A DNA stretch of 64,000 bases, taken from NCBI GenBank assembly GCA_034336665.1, contig CM067570.1:10004002-10068001 (forward strand), given 5' to 3'. This DNA is from Luscinia megarhynchos (lineage: Eukaryota > Chordata > Aves > Passeriformes > Turdidae). The position numbers and the translations under genes are program-made. The notes under the pieces were generated by a model. The model ran no database searches. It had not been told where the DNA came from and worked only from the letters and a program-made list of their open reading frames with translations. Positions 15,186 through 28,800 of this stretch are shown piece by piece (position 1 is the stretch's first letter; each line of letters begins with the position of its first letter).

Positions 15186-18100
15186 CCTTATGGGGAATTA
15201 TTCAGTTTAAGAATTTATAAAAATGCTACCATTTTTGTTTAATTTTTTCTATGAAGCCTGAGGTGGTTTAAGCTTAAAATGCAGCAGGTAGCTGTGGATA
15301 TGAAACCTTAGTACCTGTGAGAAGAGCAGACAGATGGCTTCAGTCTTAGGAGTTGATCTTGTTTGGTTACATCATTGCTAAAATCTGGACAGTAGAGGTA
15401 AACTAGAAAAGAAATCCCCAGCTTGCAGGATGCCTGTAGGGGTTCACATTTCATCATTGAAAGAGTGCTTGATCTTCTTGATGTCAGTTACAGCTCTCCT
15501 GGAATGACACTCTTAAAGGTTTCACTTCCATCTACCTATGAATACAAACAAATGGGAAGAAGATCTCAGGAAGATGTCCTGTGTCAGATGGGAAATGTTG
15601 GTATTGTGGACCAGCCATTCTCTGTGATAGACATTGCAGTATCCAGAAGTTTTCCCTGTAGAAAAAATTAGGAGCTATCATTGTATAGCCCCATCTCAGA
15701 CCAAGGTTATAACTTCTTGTGCAAGGTGATGCTTCTCTTTGTTTTACAGTGCCAAATACATTGTTAAGGATTGATGTGTACCCAGTGATTGTTGGAGTTT
15801 GCTGGTTTGCATGCATGAAAAAAAGGTCTGTTTCCAGAAATATTTTTTTTTTTGCAAGAAAGCTTAGGCTCTGGGCTGTCTGCTGACAGTTAATGAGACT
15901 TTATAGAATTGAAGGCAGCTCAGATTTGGCGTTGTGGAGAGTATCTCAGCATGAAGGACCAGTGGCTCTTTCAAATGAAGAATTAATTCCTTTAGGATTA
16001 AGTATTTGCAATATAATTTGAGACTTAGTGGTGTTTATCCATGGCCCAGTCCATCTCTGGCTGAAGTCAACATGTTTCTTTCCAATGTTACCCCAGGGTT
16101 CACACACCTCAGCCAGCAGAGTTCACGTGTTCATTTTCCCAAATGGTTTAGAACTTGGCAGACTTGGGTCTGTCTTTGTTTTTTTGAGTTCTGGACATAT
16201 TTGAAACTAAAGCATAAAGCAAAATTTAGAGCCTAAAGATTCTGTGGTTTATGAACCACTAATCTTCCATGACTCACCTTTCCTGAAGTTTTATGGCCCT
16301 ACTGGCTTGGAAATAGGCAACAGCAGTTGACCACCTGCAGCATCAGCATCAAGGAAAGCTAATGTGGTAATTCTTTGAAATGTGGAACCTGAATAAAACC
16401 CCAAACCAACAGAAATTTCACGGCAATATGCTGACTGAGCATAACCTTCCACCACTGCTTAGACATCACAACAATAGGACTTTCACAGAAAAATTTTTAT
16501 TTAAGTCAGAGGGTAGGTAGACCTCTCAAAATTTGTCCCATGCTAATGTGCACCAAAATAAAACTTGCTAGCTCTGCTAGAAGCCTTGCTGAAACCTGCA
16601 CTCAGCTAGAAGGAAGTACCATACCAAATAAACAGGAAATAAGACTTTCCTTTCTTTTAAAAGTCAATTTATTTTTATTCAGTCCTTGGTTCTTTGAGAT
16701 CTTGTTTTTACATTTTCTTTTATGATCCCAGACAAAATAATTGAAACACTGAATCATTCTTCTTCCTCGATGCTGAGAGAGTCTGTATATAAATTACTTC
16801 TAAGGGGCTTGAATGGAAGGTATTGTTTAAATGCTAGCAAAGCAATATTGTTGAACTTCGTGTATATTGAGTATTAAGGTATGAAGCCAGAGGTGTAGTT
16901 GCAAATTTATCTTGTGTACTTGAAACTTCATGCCAGCTTATACTGACAGGCTTTGAATCCACTGGCACTGAACATTTTTCTATAACTGCAAGTTGCATTT
17001 CAAGATGGTTTCAAGACCCCCTCTTCTGAACGTTTTGTGGAAGTCCTCTTAAATACGTTCTTGTCTGGGTTTCCCAGGTGATGCTCAGGTGTTCTGTGGT
17101 GGTCAGTCACTGGTGAACACATACAGGTTGTGGAGAAACAGTGCAAGTTCCACCTGCTGTGAGAAGATGACCTGAAACAAATAACTTCCTACTGGTTTCC
17201 CTGCTGCTTGCATCAGTGTATGTCCAGAAAGGCAGGAAAAATTTGTTTTCCTTCTTGCAAAAACAGATTACTAGTCTAGGTCCTGCTGTACAGTGATCAA
17301 GGTCATACCCACACCCTGAAGTGTCCCTGAGTTTTGGATGGTCTTTGTTACATGCATGTTTCTATCATAAACACTAACTTGTACTGTTTATTCTATACTT
17401 GTCAAGCACAAGATACACGACACAAATTAAACACAAAGGTTTATTGGAAAGATGAGGCCTGGTGCAATCTCTCTTCAGATACTCTAAGTGCATATCCTGA
17501 AAATCCTTCTTTAAGGACTATGAAAAATGTTACTAGAAGTTTGATCCTTTATGAGACCAACTGTCAATGATGAAATTCAGACTGAGATTTTTAGTCCAAA
17601 CCTTCTCTAGACTAAGTGTTTGGATTTTGGTATATATTGAGTACTAGAAATGATCCTTTAAAGAAAAACCAGTAGAATTTTATTGGCAGTGACCTGCTGC
17701 TTAGAAAACATTTTTGTTGATCTTGCCTTTTTTTCCCCACCCCCCACCTTTTTAAATGTTGCTTATAAACTAGAATTGTAGGAGGTTTTGAAGTCAGATT
17801 GAATTACTCTTCCCAATGTGCTTCTATAGGAAGCCCCTTATGGAATTGTCAAGAACAAGCCCAACTTGCATCCTGTTTGCCATCTGGGTTTCCCTCTGGC
17901 TTCAATTTGCTGCTGTAAAACAGTTTCTTAGGTATGGATGCTTTACTGAACGTGCCCAATGCATGTCACATTTAGTTACTCATATTTCTTCCGAGACAAC
18001 AACTGCAAAGAAGCTGTTTCTTGTGGTCTCTCTTGATTTACTGCTTCTTAATCTGATGTTTCAAATTAAACCTGAGTCTTCAAATGTCATTGCATTCTTT

Positions 18101-19868
18101 AAAAACATGTTCAGTTGCTTTTTAATGGGTGTGTTCTTTCCTACAGTTGAATGCTTAGTGATTATGGAATAATTGAATAATGTAGCATGTCTGTTTATAA
18201 TCAAGATGATTCTGTGTTATCAAATGTGCACATTCATTTCTCACTTTTCTTTATCTTTCTGCACCCTTCCTTGAAACACCTGAAATACTCCCTTGCAGCT
18301 GCTTAAATTTAACAATAAACTTTTAAGGTGTAATTGTTCAAAGGCAAACATCAGGGCTCATGTTAGACATACCCTTGCAGCCACAGGAGCTACTGAAAGT
18401 AAGTGAAGTCAGATATTTGTGCATATCCAATGGACCTGGTATCTTTATTTAGTACCCTAAATAGCACTGATAAATCGAGGAAAGTCAGAGGACATTTACA
18501 ACTCTTTGTAATTGGAAGAAAGTCATCATTGCTAGTGAACATTTCCTAGGTAGCACAGACTGGTATGGAGGGCATGATTTTCCTTTAAAAGAACATGGAT
18601 AATTTTACACTTATTTGTTTTCTTATAGGATTTATATAAATAAAGGTTTTTACTCCCATCCTTGTCCTTTAATAAATCTGGCTTTAAATAAATGTAGGTC
18701 ACTTAGCATCATCTTGAGATACTTTTTTACATAAGATCAGGGTGAAATTCCTCACCCAGCTGTGTCATTGTACCGTTTCAGTTTGTAGTCCATGCTGCAT
18801 TAGTTATGCAAATATAATAAAAGCAAAAGGTTTATTGATTAAACAGATTAGCTTCTTACATCTCTCTCCACTAAAAATAATTAAGTTCTGTGTCATGCAA
18901 GCTATATAATATATTTTAGTCTTTTGGAGACCTATCATCTGAATATTAGTTATGAAGTTTGTTCTGAGTCACACTGGATTAACCATTTCTACCTACAGGT
19001 TCTTCTGCAGTAGCCACTGTTGCAATTTGCATATTCAACAAAAACTAATAATTTGAACTTGGAAACAGATATAGGAGTAGTTGTGCTTCTTGGAAGGATA
19101 CATAAGACACACAATAAAGGAAATCTGCCACAGGACACCTCATATCTCTAGCACTGTAGGCCATGTCTTCTGTATCCTAGAAGATACCATACACTGCTAT
19201 ATTGAAAAAATGACCTCATTTAATTCCAGAAAGCTGCTTCTGTATTTTCTAGCTCAAACTATCAGAATCTCGCATGCAGCTACTTGAGAGCTTGCCAGTA
19301 TTTTAGTATTTGAAGCACCCTGGAAAACCTTTTGTTTCCAGAATGGAACATAGGGACTGCAATATGTTATGCAGTATTTTGTTAAATGAGACCTGGAACA
19401 GTTTGAACCTGTTCTTTCCTTTTTCTGTGTATGGGCAAGATTTATGCTAAAGCAAAGCCTCGTGGCTGATATGCTGAATGTGAAATTCAAGGCACTGAAA
19501 TTATGGGATTCGAAGAATTTACTTGCTTCTGGGAAAATCCCTGAAGTGATTGTCACAAATCAAATTGTGACTTAGTTTGGAAATTTTTGCTGTCACTTTT
19601 ACTGAGTATAAGCTTTAGCACAAATTGCCAATTGATCTGCAATTCCCATTTTGTGTGGGTCAGTTATGCAAAAGCATATTGTGGGAACATACTCAAGGAT
19701 TTTACACACATTTGCCAAAACTTTAGCTTGCAAAACTTTTGGATCATGGAGTTGTGCATGAAGATTTGGCATCTGATCCTGCTCCTACTGCAATGTCTAA
19801 TAGTAGCTATCAAATTTTACTGGGAAAGGGATAGGACATTTAGGAGTCTGGGTTGAAAACTCCTAGAA

Positions 19869-19892
19869 TTTTTTTTTTTTTTTTTTTTTTTT
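19869..19892. repeat. T homopolymer tract (24 nt)
   Basis: Uninterrupted run of T; flanks not recognised. Confidence 0.9.
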
Positions 19893-20964
19893 ACAAAGTG
19901 AGTTTTCTAGAAACCAGTTTCTAGAGAAAAAGAAACATATTGATGGGACAGCAGAGGAAGAAACCCTAGTCAAGTCAGTACTGATAGGAAATTTCTCTTA
20001 CTCCTATAGTGTCAGAACACATTCAGGTTCTGCTTGACCATAGCACTTAGAAAGACCTACAAGTAGCAGAGCACAGGCACAAGATCTGAACAACACAAAA
20101 AGCAGGATTTGTGGGCAGTATCCTGTTATCCCCTCCAGAAAGAAAAATACTTATTTCACTCTTATTAATTCATTAATTGTTGCCAGTTCAAATTAGTCCT
20201 ACTTGTAGCATCATAATCTTGTTCCTATAGAGCCCAATACCTGTTACAGTTCTTGTGGCTGAAGGAGAAGCTGCCCAGAGCAGCATGGCCATGACTGGTG
20301 ACATTCCAAGTCTCCTCCTTCCCATTCCAACTTCCAGCCTCTTCTCCTCTGCTAAAATGACACACAAATTTATCACCTTTGCTGATCCTTTATGGTTTAT
20401 TGTTCTTCCTACATGCTGGTTCTTGAGTATCAGTAGCTGACAGAAGGGAGGATACTTCCTTGTGTGGTCTTGTAGGGCAAGACTGAAAAGATAGGCACAA
20501 GTCATATGGCTGCAAAAATTCATGTCTGCATTTCAGTGGAGAACGTGTTAAGTTATAGATTTGTGCAGATGTATGGTAACCACATGTTAGTCCTTGTGCA
20601 TGTCAGTCATGTGGTGAAAAAAAGAAGCTGTAAGAAAGCAAATAAACTGTGTGAGAAGGGAAAACTCAAGCAGATTTAGAATAGAAAAAAACCCTTAATT
20701 TAAATTCTGAAAATTTTGAAGTATAATGGATAGCATTTAGTCCCTGGCAAAAGTCTGAGTTCAGTGATCTGTGTAAGGGAATTAACTGTACCCAGTGTTT
20801 TAAAATATGTGCTTAAAAAAAAAAAAAACAACCCCTAACTGATTTATAAAGAAAGAAAGGTATAATGAGATCCAGCTTCCTGTAAATTTATGGTAATTTT
20901 GCACCGTTTGCTAGTTGTTCTATTTATGTGGTCCTTTACTGTAGCATGGCTCCCACCCTCTAAT

Positions 20965-21145
20965 ATAGTTATCCTCACAGCACTTCTTTGTGGTAAGGAA
21001 GTACAATAATCCCCACTTTACAAATGGGGAGCCATGGCAAAAGAGAGGCTTAGTGACTTGCCTGAGGTCATGCAGGCAGCACATTATGGAGCAGGGAATT
21101 CAACCAGGACTCCCAAACAGCAGACAAATGCTCCAACCCCAGGGC
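20965..21145 (-). mobile_element. MIR-family SINE relic
   Basis: The + strand contains, in order, TTATCCTCACAGCACTTCTT, ATAATCCCCACTTTACAAAT, GGGGAGCCATGGCAAAAGAG, AGGCTTAGTGACTTGCCTGA, GGTCATGCAGGCAGC and GGGAATTCAACCAGGACTCC. This follows the reverse complement of the MIR core and tRNA-derived parts (ATTTTACAGATGAGGAAACT, GAGAGGTTAAGTGACTTGCC and so on). It is an old amniote repeat, not mobile now. Confidence 0.75.
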
Positions 21146-21366
21146 TGTCTGTCCTTTAGCTCATATTTTTAAAGCACTCCAAAGGTTGTATCCAGATTTT
21201 AGAGATGGTTGAGGGGTTATTGAATCCAGTCTGACTAAAATAACAGAATAGCTGGACCAAGTGAAAATGTGCTGCTTAGTGTAGAGTTGCAATATCAGTA
21301 AGTCAAATAAAGGTTTTTCCGCTGGCAGCTCTGGTTTCCCCTCACTTGCCTGAGCTTGCTCTCTCT

Positions 21367-21382
21367 CACACACACACACACA
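21367..21382. repeat. (CA)8 microsatellite
   Basis: CA dinucleotides directly following a CTCTCTCT run. Confidence 0.9.
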
Positions 21383-24300
21383 GGCACTCTCTGCAACTCA
21401 TTTTTCTCCTGCCTCGGAGGAAGGACTTGGTGAAAGGAAATTAGTATAATTAAATGGTTATGTAGCAAGCTGAAGGTAAGTATTTACTTTTATAAAATAA
21501 GTGGACCAAAAAAACCTATGAAGTGGATTTCTTAGTGTTTGCTTTTTTGAGTTTATTTTTGGGAGCAGAGTATTGAGTGACAGAGATTTGTTCCCAGTAG
21601 AAAATGCTTGAAACACATTAGTCTGCTTTGGTATTAGAAAGATTAGAGGGCACACTGTGAGAATTTGTAAGGATTTATGTGCTTTTTAGAGAGGATTAAG
21701 AATAAAAAAATAAAAAATCCAGATTAAAAATGCTGTCTAACCACATCACTACTCTACAGGCCAACATTTGCATGGTGGTTTTCTTTTATGTTTAATACCA
21801 CAATGTTTGTATTGCAACTTCAGTTATAGTTGGCTTTTTTTAAAGACCATAGTCTAGGTGTGCACAGCATGTGAGATGAAATGTTAAGAGTTCATGTAGC
21901 ATCATTGAAATCTTATTCAGGAGCAAGCTTGAAATACCTAATAAAAATATTTTAGGGATATTCTTATTCTATAGACTTGTTTAAATAAAAGAAAAAAAAT
22001 CAGTCACCTTTCATAGCTTTTAAGTGGGTGCTTTCTTCCTGCCTATCAAATTGTCAGCTTGAACAAGATTTGTTCTTTGGAACATTATTTCTTTAAAATA
22101 TTTGAACATGATAGTTCTCCAGTAACACCAGACTGCACAACATGGAATTAGTTACTTGTTTAGGAACAGAATTGTTAAACATCCTCTAAGCTGTAAAAGG
22201 ATACTTCCTAATTATTTACTAGAAGCATCCATGGTTAATTAAAGTCAGACTGCTAAATGTGGATGATTAGAGGCTTATGTTGCTAGAAAACTGCTTGTAC
22301 TGATTTGAGCTAGTATTTAATTTATAAATTCAATCCTTTTTAGACACTTTATTTAGAAAAAGCTTAAATCTTTGCGAGATGTTCTTTTGTAAAAGACTAG
22401 CTATGTGTTTATGCTCTACAGTCTCACTATATTACACATCAATTTGTCCATAGTTTTTAGTGTTTTACTAACATGCAATAAAAGTGTATGCTGACCAGTA
22501 ACAGTGGCTTAATTGTTCAGGATTTCTGTTTTTTCCTTCTACTCCCTGCTACACTGTTTCTTTTTTCTTTCTTTTTTTCTTTCATTTAATTTTGTGTAGA
22601 GCTTGGAGTTGGACTTTATGCACAGTTCTGTTTGTCCAATGCATACCTGAGCCCAGTGATGCTTGGAGGATGAATGGATGTTGAATGGTGTGCATTTTCC
22701 AGCCGTGTACCAGCAGCTGTTCCAGGTATTGGTACCATATCCAGGTTTCTGTGCGTTTCAGTGTCCCAGTCACCCCGTGGCAGTGACAGCAGTGCATTGT
22801 ACCTGAGTTCAGATACTTGGGCATTTTGTCCCTACAGAGGTTCTGTAAGCATCTGTAATACCTAGAATTTTCCCTCTTGCCATTTTCAGCCTTTACAATG
22901 GCACTGACCAAAGTGGAGTGTTCTTTGCATGGGTGAACATCATTTGATTGGATTCTGGATGTTGGCTTTGGGTTTAGCTTTGTTTTCAATTTTACTACCC
23001 TACAACATGATTTTTAAAACAATATTTAGGTGGCATATGCTTTTTCTGATGTTGTTTTGGTCTTGTAAACACCCTGCAAAGTCGATACAGATGTGTGGGG
23101 AAGGAGATATTTTGTTTCTGGTCTCTTATGGTTTGTATTGCAGCTTCGCTGCAATTTAGATGGTGTTGCATTACTGTGCCTCCTGATTTTCCTGTCTTGT
23201 CACTTCTGTCTGAGTGACAGGAAAAGATTTTCATACCATCTACGTTATACTTGGCACATTACTGTCATGACTGGTGGTCGAAAATTTTATTGCAAATTTT
23301 TAGTAGTGGACTGATTTGTTAGTTAAGAGTTCAAAGCTAGGAGACATTGCAAATACTGGAATTTACAGGCTGTGGAAAGGTGTGTCATAGCAGTGAAGAA
23401 GAACACGTGGGAAGAAGTACTGAAGATTGATTATTTAAAAATTTGGTCTTCATCTGTAAAGAAAAAATATATTTTAGAGATGTGCTGGCAGTTATAGACT
23501 CGGTATGCAGCATTTTACAGCTGTGTAGTTGATTGAATGTCCACTGGGGTAAATTGTGGTTTTAGCTGAGTGGAGAAATGAATTAGGAGTCTTGTCCTTA
23601 ATGAAAGAACAATTAGTTGAACAAATCATTCTTCCCCTTTTTCAGGGTAATTGTTTATTGCAGTGACTATAGCTGTGAGAGATTTTCATTGTTTGACCCT
23701 TCAGCTACTAGTACCTTTGTTAGAAGAGAAGCAAGGCTTTGATTTAATCTTGTGTTTTTGGAAATGCAATCAGTTTCTTTCTTATTTAAATGATATTGTG
23801 CTTTCATATCATTCTTTAAAGTACAAAGATTTTTTTTTCCCTATGTGTGTTTTAAAGAGGTGCTTATACTGGAAAGGGAGACATATGCTGTGCTCTCAAG
23901 TGACTTGAGTGTCAATACAGACATTCACTGCAAGTTTTACTTGTGGAAATGGAAGCAGAATTTTTCAGTTTGAAGCTTTACATCATGGCTAAGGAAATCA
24001 TCTTTATCCCATTTCTGTGTCGACCAGAGAAATTTAAATGCTAGAAATGCTAGAGGATTTTCTGGGGTTTTAATGCCAATATACATACAGAAATGCTGAC
24101 AGATGCCAGAAGAAATCTGAAGTCCACATCATCTGTGTTCTTCTGAATGAGGAAGGAGATTCCAAGCATTATTTGAAAATCTGTGTGCATAATTTATCTG
24201 ATATCTTGAAAGGATTTGCTTTCTAAACTGTAGTTCCTGACAAGTACATACTGTGAAGCACAAAGCTCTGTGGCTCCCACACCTAAGAACAAAACATCTT

Positions 24301-25454
24301 CTGGAGGTGCCTCTCTCTTCTGTTGGCTGTGAGGGAGAAAAAACTCAGATGAAATATGTAACTTTTAGACTAATATCTTCTGTGAGAGGAGCTGCCCTCT
24401 TAAACTGTTTTGGATAAAGGTAGAGAAGGTGCTTCTGTTTGTTCATGGAGCATGTCAGGTATGTTCTATGGAAAACTAAGTTCTCAGACTGGGTTTCCAG
24501 GTGCATACATGTGACATTGGAGTGTAAGTCCTGTTTGGAAATTAAATGAGTTTTCTGTTCCCCTGCTCCCCAGATAACTGCAGCCTCTTCTGGAAAAAGT
24601 ATCTTTCATACAGTCAAGAATTACGTGACCTTAGTTTAATTGATTTTTCTCTTGTTCAAACTGAAGTTTCACTGTTTACTCAAGTATTGTAAATTGCAAC
24701 TTTTTTCAGAATCAGATGAATAAATAGTCCATAGTCCATCACAGATTGGTGTGTATGGCAGAGGATTAAGACTGGAAGTCCAGTATTTTTCATTGATTTA
24801 ACATGACTTATTAGTGGGTTAAGCCATTTTTCTTTGTTAAACTTGTCTATGAAATAGGCATTTTACAGTGGGGCCTCTAATTTACATAGACAATTCAAGG
24901 AATTGGTATTGGGATCAGCTACTACTTTTTTTCCTGAAAACCATGAAATTTTACTTTTAAAAAATACAATAATTTTTGCTTTTTCTTGGGAAATATGGAC
25001 TGTTCAGCAGAATAATTTCTTCTGAAGCAGATAATCATTAATAGGTCTCTAAAATGCCATTCTTGTAGCATTATGAAATTTGGTTTTCATGCTATTTTAC
25101 TAGTCCATGTGCTATAAGAAGGATTTGCAGTAAAGTAAAGACTTTGAATTTCTGCAAAAGCATTTGTTCTGTACTAGCAGTACTTTGCAGGGAGATATCC
25201 AGATATTTTTTAAGATCTTGAAAGCTTGGTATGAAAAATCAGATTTTCCACATTCTTGCTTGCAACTTAAATCCAGTGCAAACAGAGGTCTCTTTATTTC
25301 ATAAGTACTTGTTTAACACTGGCTCACTTCTGAGACTTACTGATTTTGTTGTATTCTAGGCCAGGAAAATCAAAGTCATGGTATGAAAATATCCTCCTGA
25401 AATAAGTGCAGTTGTAAAGGATGACTTCTAGGTTAATGCCCTGGCCTGGGACTT

Positions 25455-25625
25455 GAAAGTTCAAACTGAGTTCACCCCAACACCGTGACCCTGACCACAA
25501 CTGTGGGCACAGGCACCATTCCTGGGTCTCAGTTCCCCTCCCAGAAAATAATACCTGTCACCTTAGGCTGAAGATCGTGCTATGTACACAAGTACAGCAC
25601 ACATAGAGCACAAGTGCGGAACCTC
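25455..25625 (+). mobile_element. MIR-like SINE relic just upstream of first coding exon
   Basis: GGGTCTCAGTTCCCCTCCCA, GAAAATAATACCTGTCACCT and, further on, ATAGAGCACAAGTGCGG follow the sense MIR order (CCTCAGTTTCCTCATCTGTA, AAATGGGAATAATACCTACC and so on). Divergence is high, so the family call is tentative. The relic ends about 90 bp before the exon acceptor. Confidence 0.5.
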
Positions 25626-25712
25626 TGCCCCTGGTTTGACTCCTAGCTGGTTCTCTCATAAAAGTCATTAAACATCATCATTTCTATATTACCACTTGTT
25701 TCTCTTTTGCAG

Positions 25713-25870
25713 TCCACATCATGGGGGATGTGAAACTGGTGACGTCTACTCGAGTCTCCAAAACCTCCCTGACACTCAGCCCCCCTGTCCCCACTGAAGC
25801 ACCAGCATTCACTCTTCCTCCCCGGAACATCCGCGCGCAGCTGGGAGCCACCGCCAGGTTTGAGGGGAAG
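25713..25870 (+). CDS. MYLK: MYLK coding exon 1: start codon and beginning of Ig domain 1
   Basis: Acceptor TCTCTTTTGCAG precedes an 8-nt untranslated leader (TCCACATC), then ATG at 25721. The start context has A at -3 and G at +4, a strong vertebrate initiation context. Coding 25721-25870 gives 50 codons and ends in phase 0 at GGGAAG|GTAAGA. The protein opens MGDVKLVTSTRVSKTS and continues through a Pro/Thr-rich stretch to the first strands of Ig domain 1 (about residue 29 onward, PAFTLPPRNIR). At the position where an I-set domain usually has its first cysteine (pattern F-x-C) this domain has Gly49 (RFEGK), so the usual disulfide cannot form. That is also the case in the family's Ig1 as I remember it. 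The acceptor in front of the leader shows that at least one untranslated exon lies upstream. Confidence 0.96.
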
Positions 25871-28800
25871 GTAAGAAACAGACACTGGAGGGTTCTGCTT
25901 TGGGTTTTGCCCTTTCCTGAACCTGACAAAGGGACAGCAAAGGCAGTGAAGTTGCCTGTGCAATGTGGGTTCTTTTCTCATGAAGAATACAGCAGTGTTC
26001 ACCCTCCAGGCAGGACCATTAGAGGTCTGTTTCTGTATAGAGGAGAGTTGCAAAACCTGAGCATTGTGAAGTATAACCTCATTAAGCATGCCAGGAACTG
26101 AGGTTATTATCAGTGAGAAACTGTTTCAAGGGCTGTCTCTAGTCAGCATGTTCCCCTACTGCAGTTCTACATATTCTCCTCCTGCACATTCATATCCCTG
26201 CATCCCAAATACCTGCCCATTCATGAAGCTTCATGTGTGACACAAATCTAACCCTGCTGCAGCATCTTTCCTAGCAGTCAAGGTGGGAATCTGCAATGAG
26301 TATTGTGATAGCTCTGTATCTGCACTGCCTGCCATAAATGTTCTTAACTTGAAAGAAAAAAGAGCATTTTCAGAGGAAAAGCTGATTTGTTCAGGAGAAC
26401 TTGTTAACTTTAAGGGTTTAAAAGGCTGTGTAGTGGGGTCTGTATCCTCCATTACCCTCATGTTTGGGATATTGAATTGTGCATCTTGGCATCCATATTT
26501 CTTTCATTCTTTTTTCAATCCTGATACATACTCATCCTTGTTCTAGCTATCTTCCTTTCTCCTCCCTTAACCCAGCTCTTTTTCCTAGAGCTGTTAGCTT
26601 TCCCTCCCAGCCCTTTCAGCTCCCTTTGGTTGCTGTCACGCTCCTATTGCACGCTGACAGCTGCACCATCAAATTAAAGATGTTTAATCTTTGAAGTGGT
26701 GGGACTCGTCTGACAGAGGCAGGAAACTTCAACTCCACTGTAACAAAAGCAAGGGCTAGAAGGAATTTGGGAAATTCTTAACTTCTGAAGCCCTAACTTA
26801 AACAGAGGGCCGGTAGAGGGCATCTGATATTTATCTTATTTGTTTATGTAAGACCAGGCCAGGAACTGGGATTTTTCAACAGGAACTGTGTGGGAAAACA
26901 GGTTTTGGAGTATATTAATTTTGAAGTGCTGAAGTAAAACTCAGAAGTAGTTAGATTTTACTTTTTGAAGAAAAGTTGGCTTTTTTCGTAGAAAGCAAAT
27001 TTCAATAAAGTACTTAAACCAAAGAACAGTTTTTTAACCAAACCTTCAAGAATTTTCATATATTTTTTAAAATTTGCTTATTATTAGGTGATTTTAAGGC
27101 ACTGGTCAGAAAAGCTTTGTGTGTATGAGATTAACCAGTCCCCATGAGCACTTCTGTTCTTACTCTTTGTGTCTTATTTTCTCTTCCCCTCATTGTTTCA
27201 CCTTGTTGCAAATGCAGTAGGAAAATGGCAGTGTGTTTCTACTTTCTCCTTTAACACCTGTGTACAATATTCTAATTCCAGCTCATTCTTCCAGGCTACA
27301 CTGAAATAACCGTTCAGTGAAATCAAAGTTGAAGCATGTGCTAAGATTTGATTTTATAGTTCTCATGTTTCCTAATTAAAAGCTCAAGTGGGATATTTCC
27401 AGTTTTTATTGCACTCTGCAGGGTTTTTATTATTTAAGTCAAATGGAAACAACTGTAAAATATAATGACCTACAAGCTAGAGTGCCATCACTGCTTTACA
27501 TTTTTTTTATATCTGGTTTTAAAGTGTTAATTTTCCAGAGATACCTATTCCCTTTTTAAAGCCACTTTGAAGACTGGAAGGGTAAAGTCTGAGGGTTTTT
27601 TTAGTAGCTCGGGAAAAAAACACACAAATTCAATACTAATTAAACTGTCAAGTTTAATTTCCTTGAAGGAACAAAACTTTGATTGAAGTCCTTGGCTTGG
27701 ACTTACTTGATGAAAAATCTAAATATCTCTTCTGACACTTTGGTATATGAACATGGCCAAAACCTTTAATTTTCCTTAAAATGCAGCATTAGTATTTTGT
27801 TTGTTCTCTTAGTGTAGCAACATGGGCAAAGTGAGGGGGAGCACAACAGCTCTGTTTGAAAGGAGCTGTTGCTGCTGCAGCTGTTGAGCTGCAGGAGCCT
27901 GCAGAGCTGTTATCATCTGGCTCCATCTTCAGCTGGGCTGAATGGAAGCTGGGCTTCAATATTCCTTCTTCTGCCACTTTAATGTTTCAGAGGTTCAGAA
28001 GGACAGTCGACCTGTTCAGAAAAACAGGCTCAGAAGGACAATCTTAACAAAAACAGTTTATTGAGATTTAGTAATAGAAACTACTCAACATACTTAGGTT
28101 TTTCTATCCTGGAAAACCTATCTAGGCTACAGATGTTATGATATGTTGTTGCAGTATAAATATTAAACCAGACTCAGGCTAAAGAAAAATAAAAACTTTT
28201 TAAATGGCTAGACAGGAGCTTTTCTTCAAAGAGTTTCTTTGCAGTGGAATTGATCTTATCAAAAAGAACAAACATTTTTAGAATCCAAGACAGGATATAA
28301 ATCTGATATTGTGATGATCCTGTATTCTCATTAAAAGAACAAGGAAGAGAGGGCCCCAGAATAAAACTTGTTGGTTTTCTTTCCAGCGGCATTATTAGAT
28401 AAGTTGTGTGAAATGGCAATTCAAGATCAAAGAGAGTGCAGAAATTGAGAAAGAGCCCATAAATGTAGGAAATTTGAGGTAGAAAGAAACTAGCACTTTC
28501 TGTAATGATAATTTTTTTCAGGAATATTTTCCTGTTCCTAGAACTAGCACCCTAATTTTCTTACTAAATTCTCAGGAAGTTTATTTCTATCTGACTGCAT
28601 ATCTAAGTTTTCCAGTGGCACCTCAGCATAGAAAGTTAAATCATCATCTTTCAGAGTGTGAGCATGATTTTGGCTTGGAGCATGGGGTGGAAACAGTACG
28701 GCAAAGACAAAGTTACCTTCACTAGATACTCCCCAAAGATCTGCTGTATGGGCATCTCAGTTGCTCATCAATAAATTGCTGAGGTGATTTTTAGGAACAC

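Larger units (their letters stand above)
1..25712. other. Non-coding DNA upstream of first coding exon (probable 5' UTR intron)
   Basis: No ORF longer than 148 codons occurs on either strand, none resembles a known protein, and nothing has codon structure continued by splice sites. The DNA is AT-rich and shows no CpG island, so a housekeeping-type promoter is unlikely here. The first coding exon begins with a splice acceptor, so at least one untranslated exon lies upstream. Family knowledge: the long MYLK transcript has large introns between untranslated exons and the start codon. Inference: most or all of this stretch is intron. The notable contents are the old CR1, the MIR relics and the homopolymer tracts listed separately. 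Confidence 0.6.

Noticed and set aside
25643..26089. 148- and 81-codon minus-strand ORFs
   Set aside because: Shadows of MYLK coding exon 1 and its flanks, with no recognisable protein.
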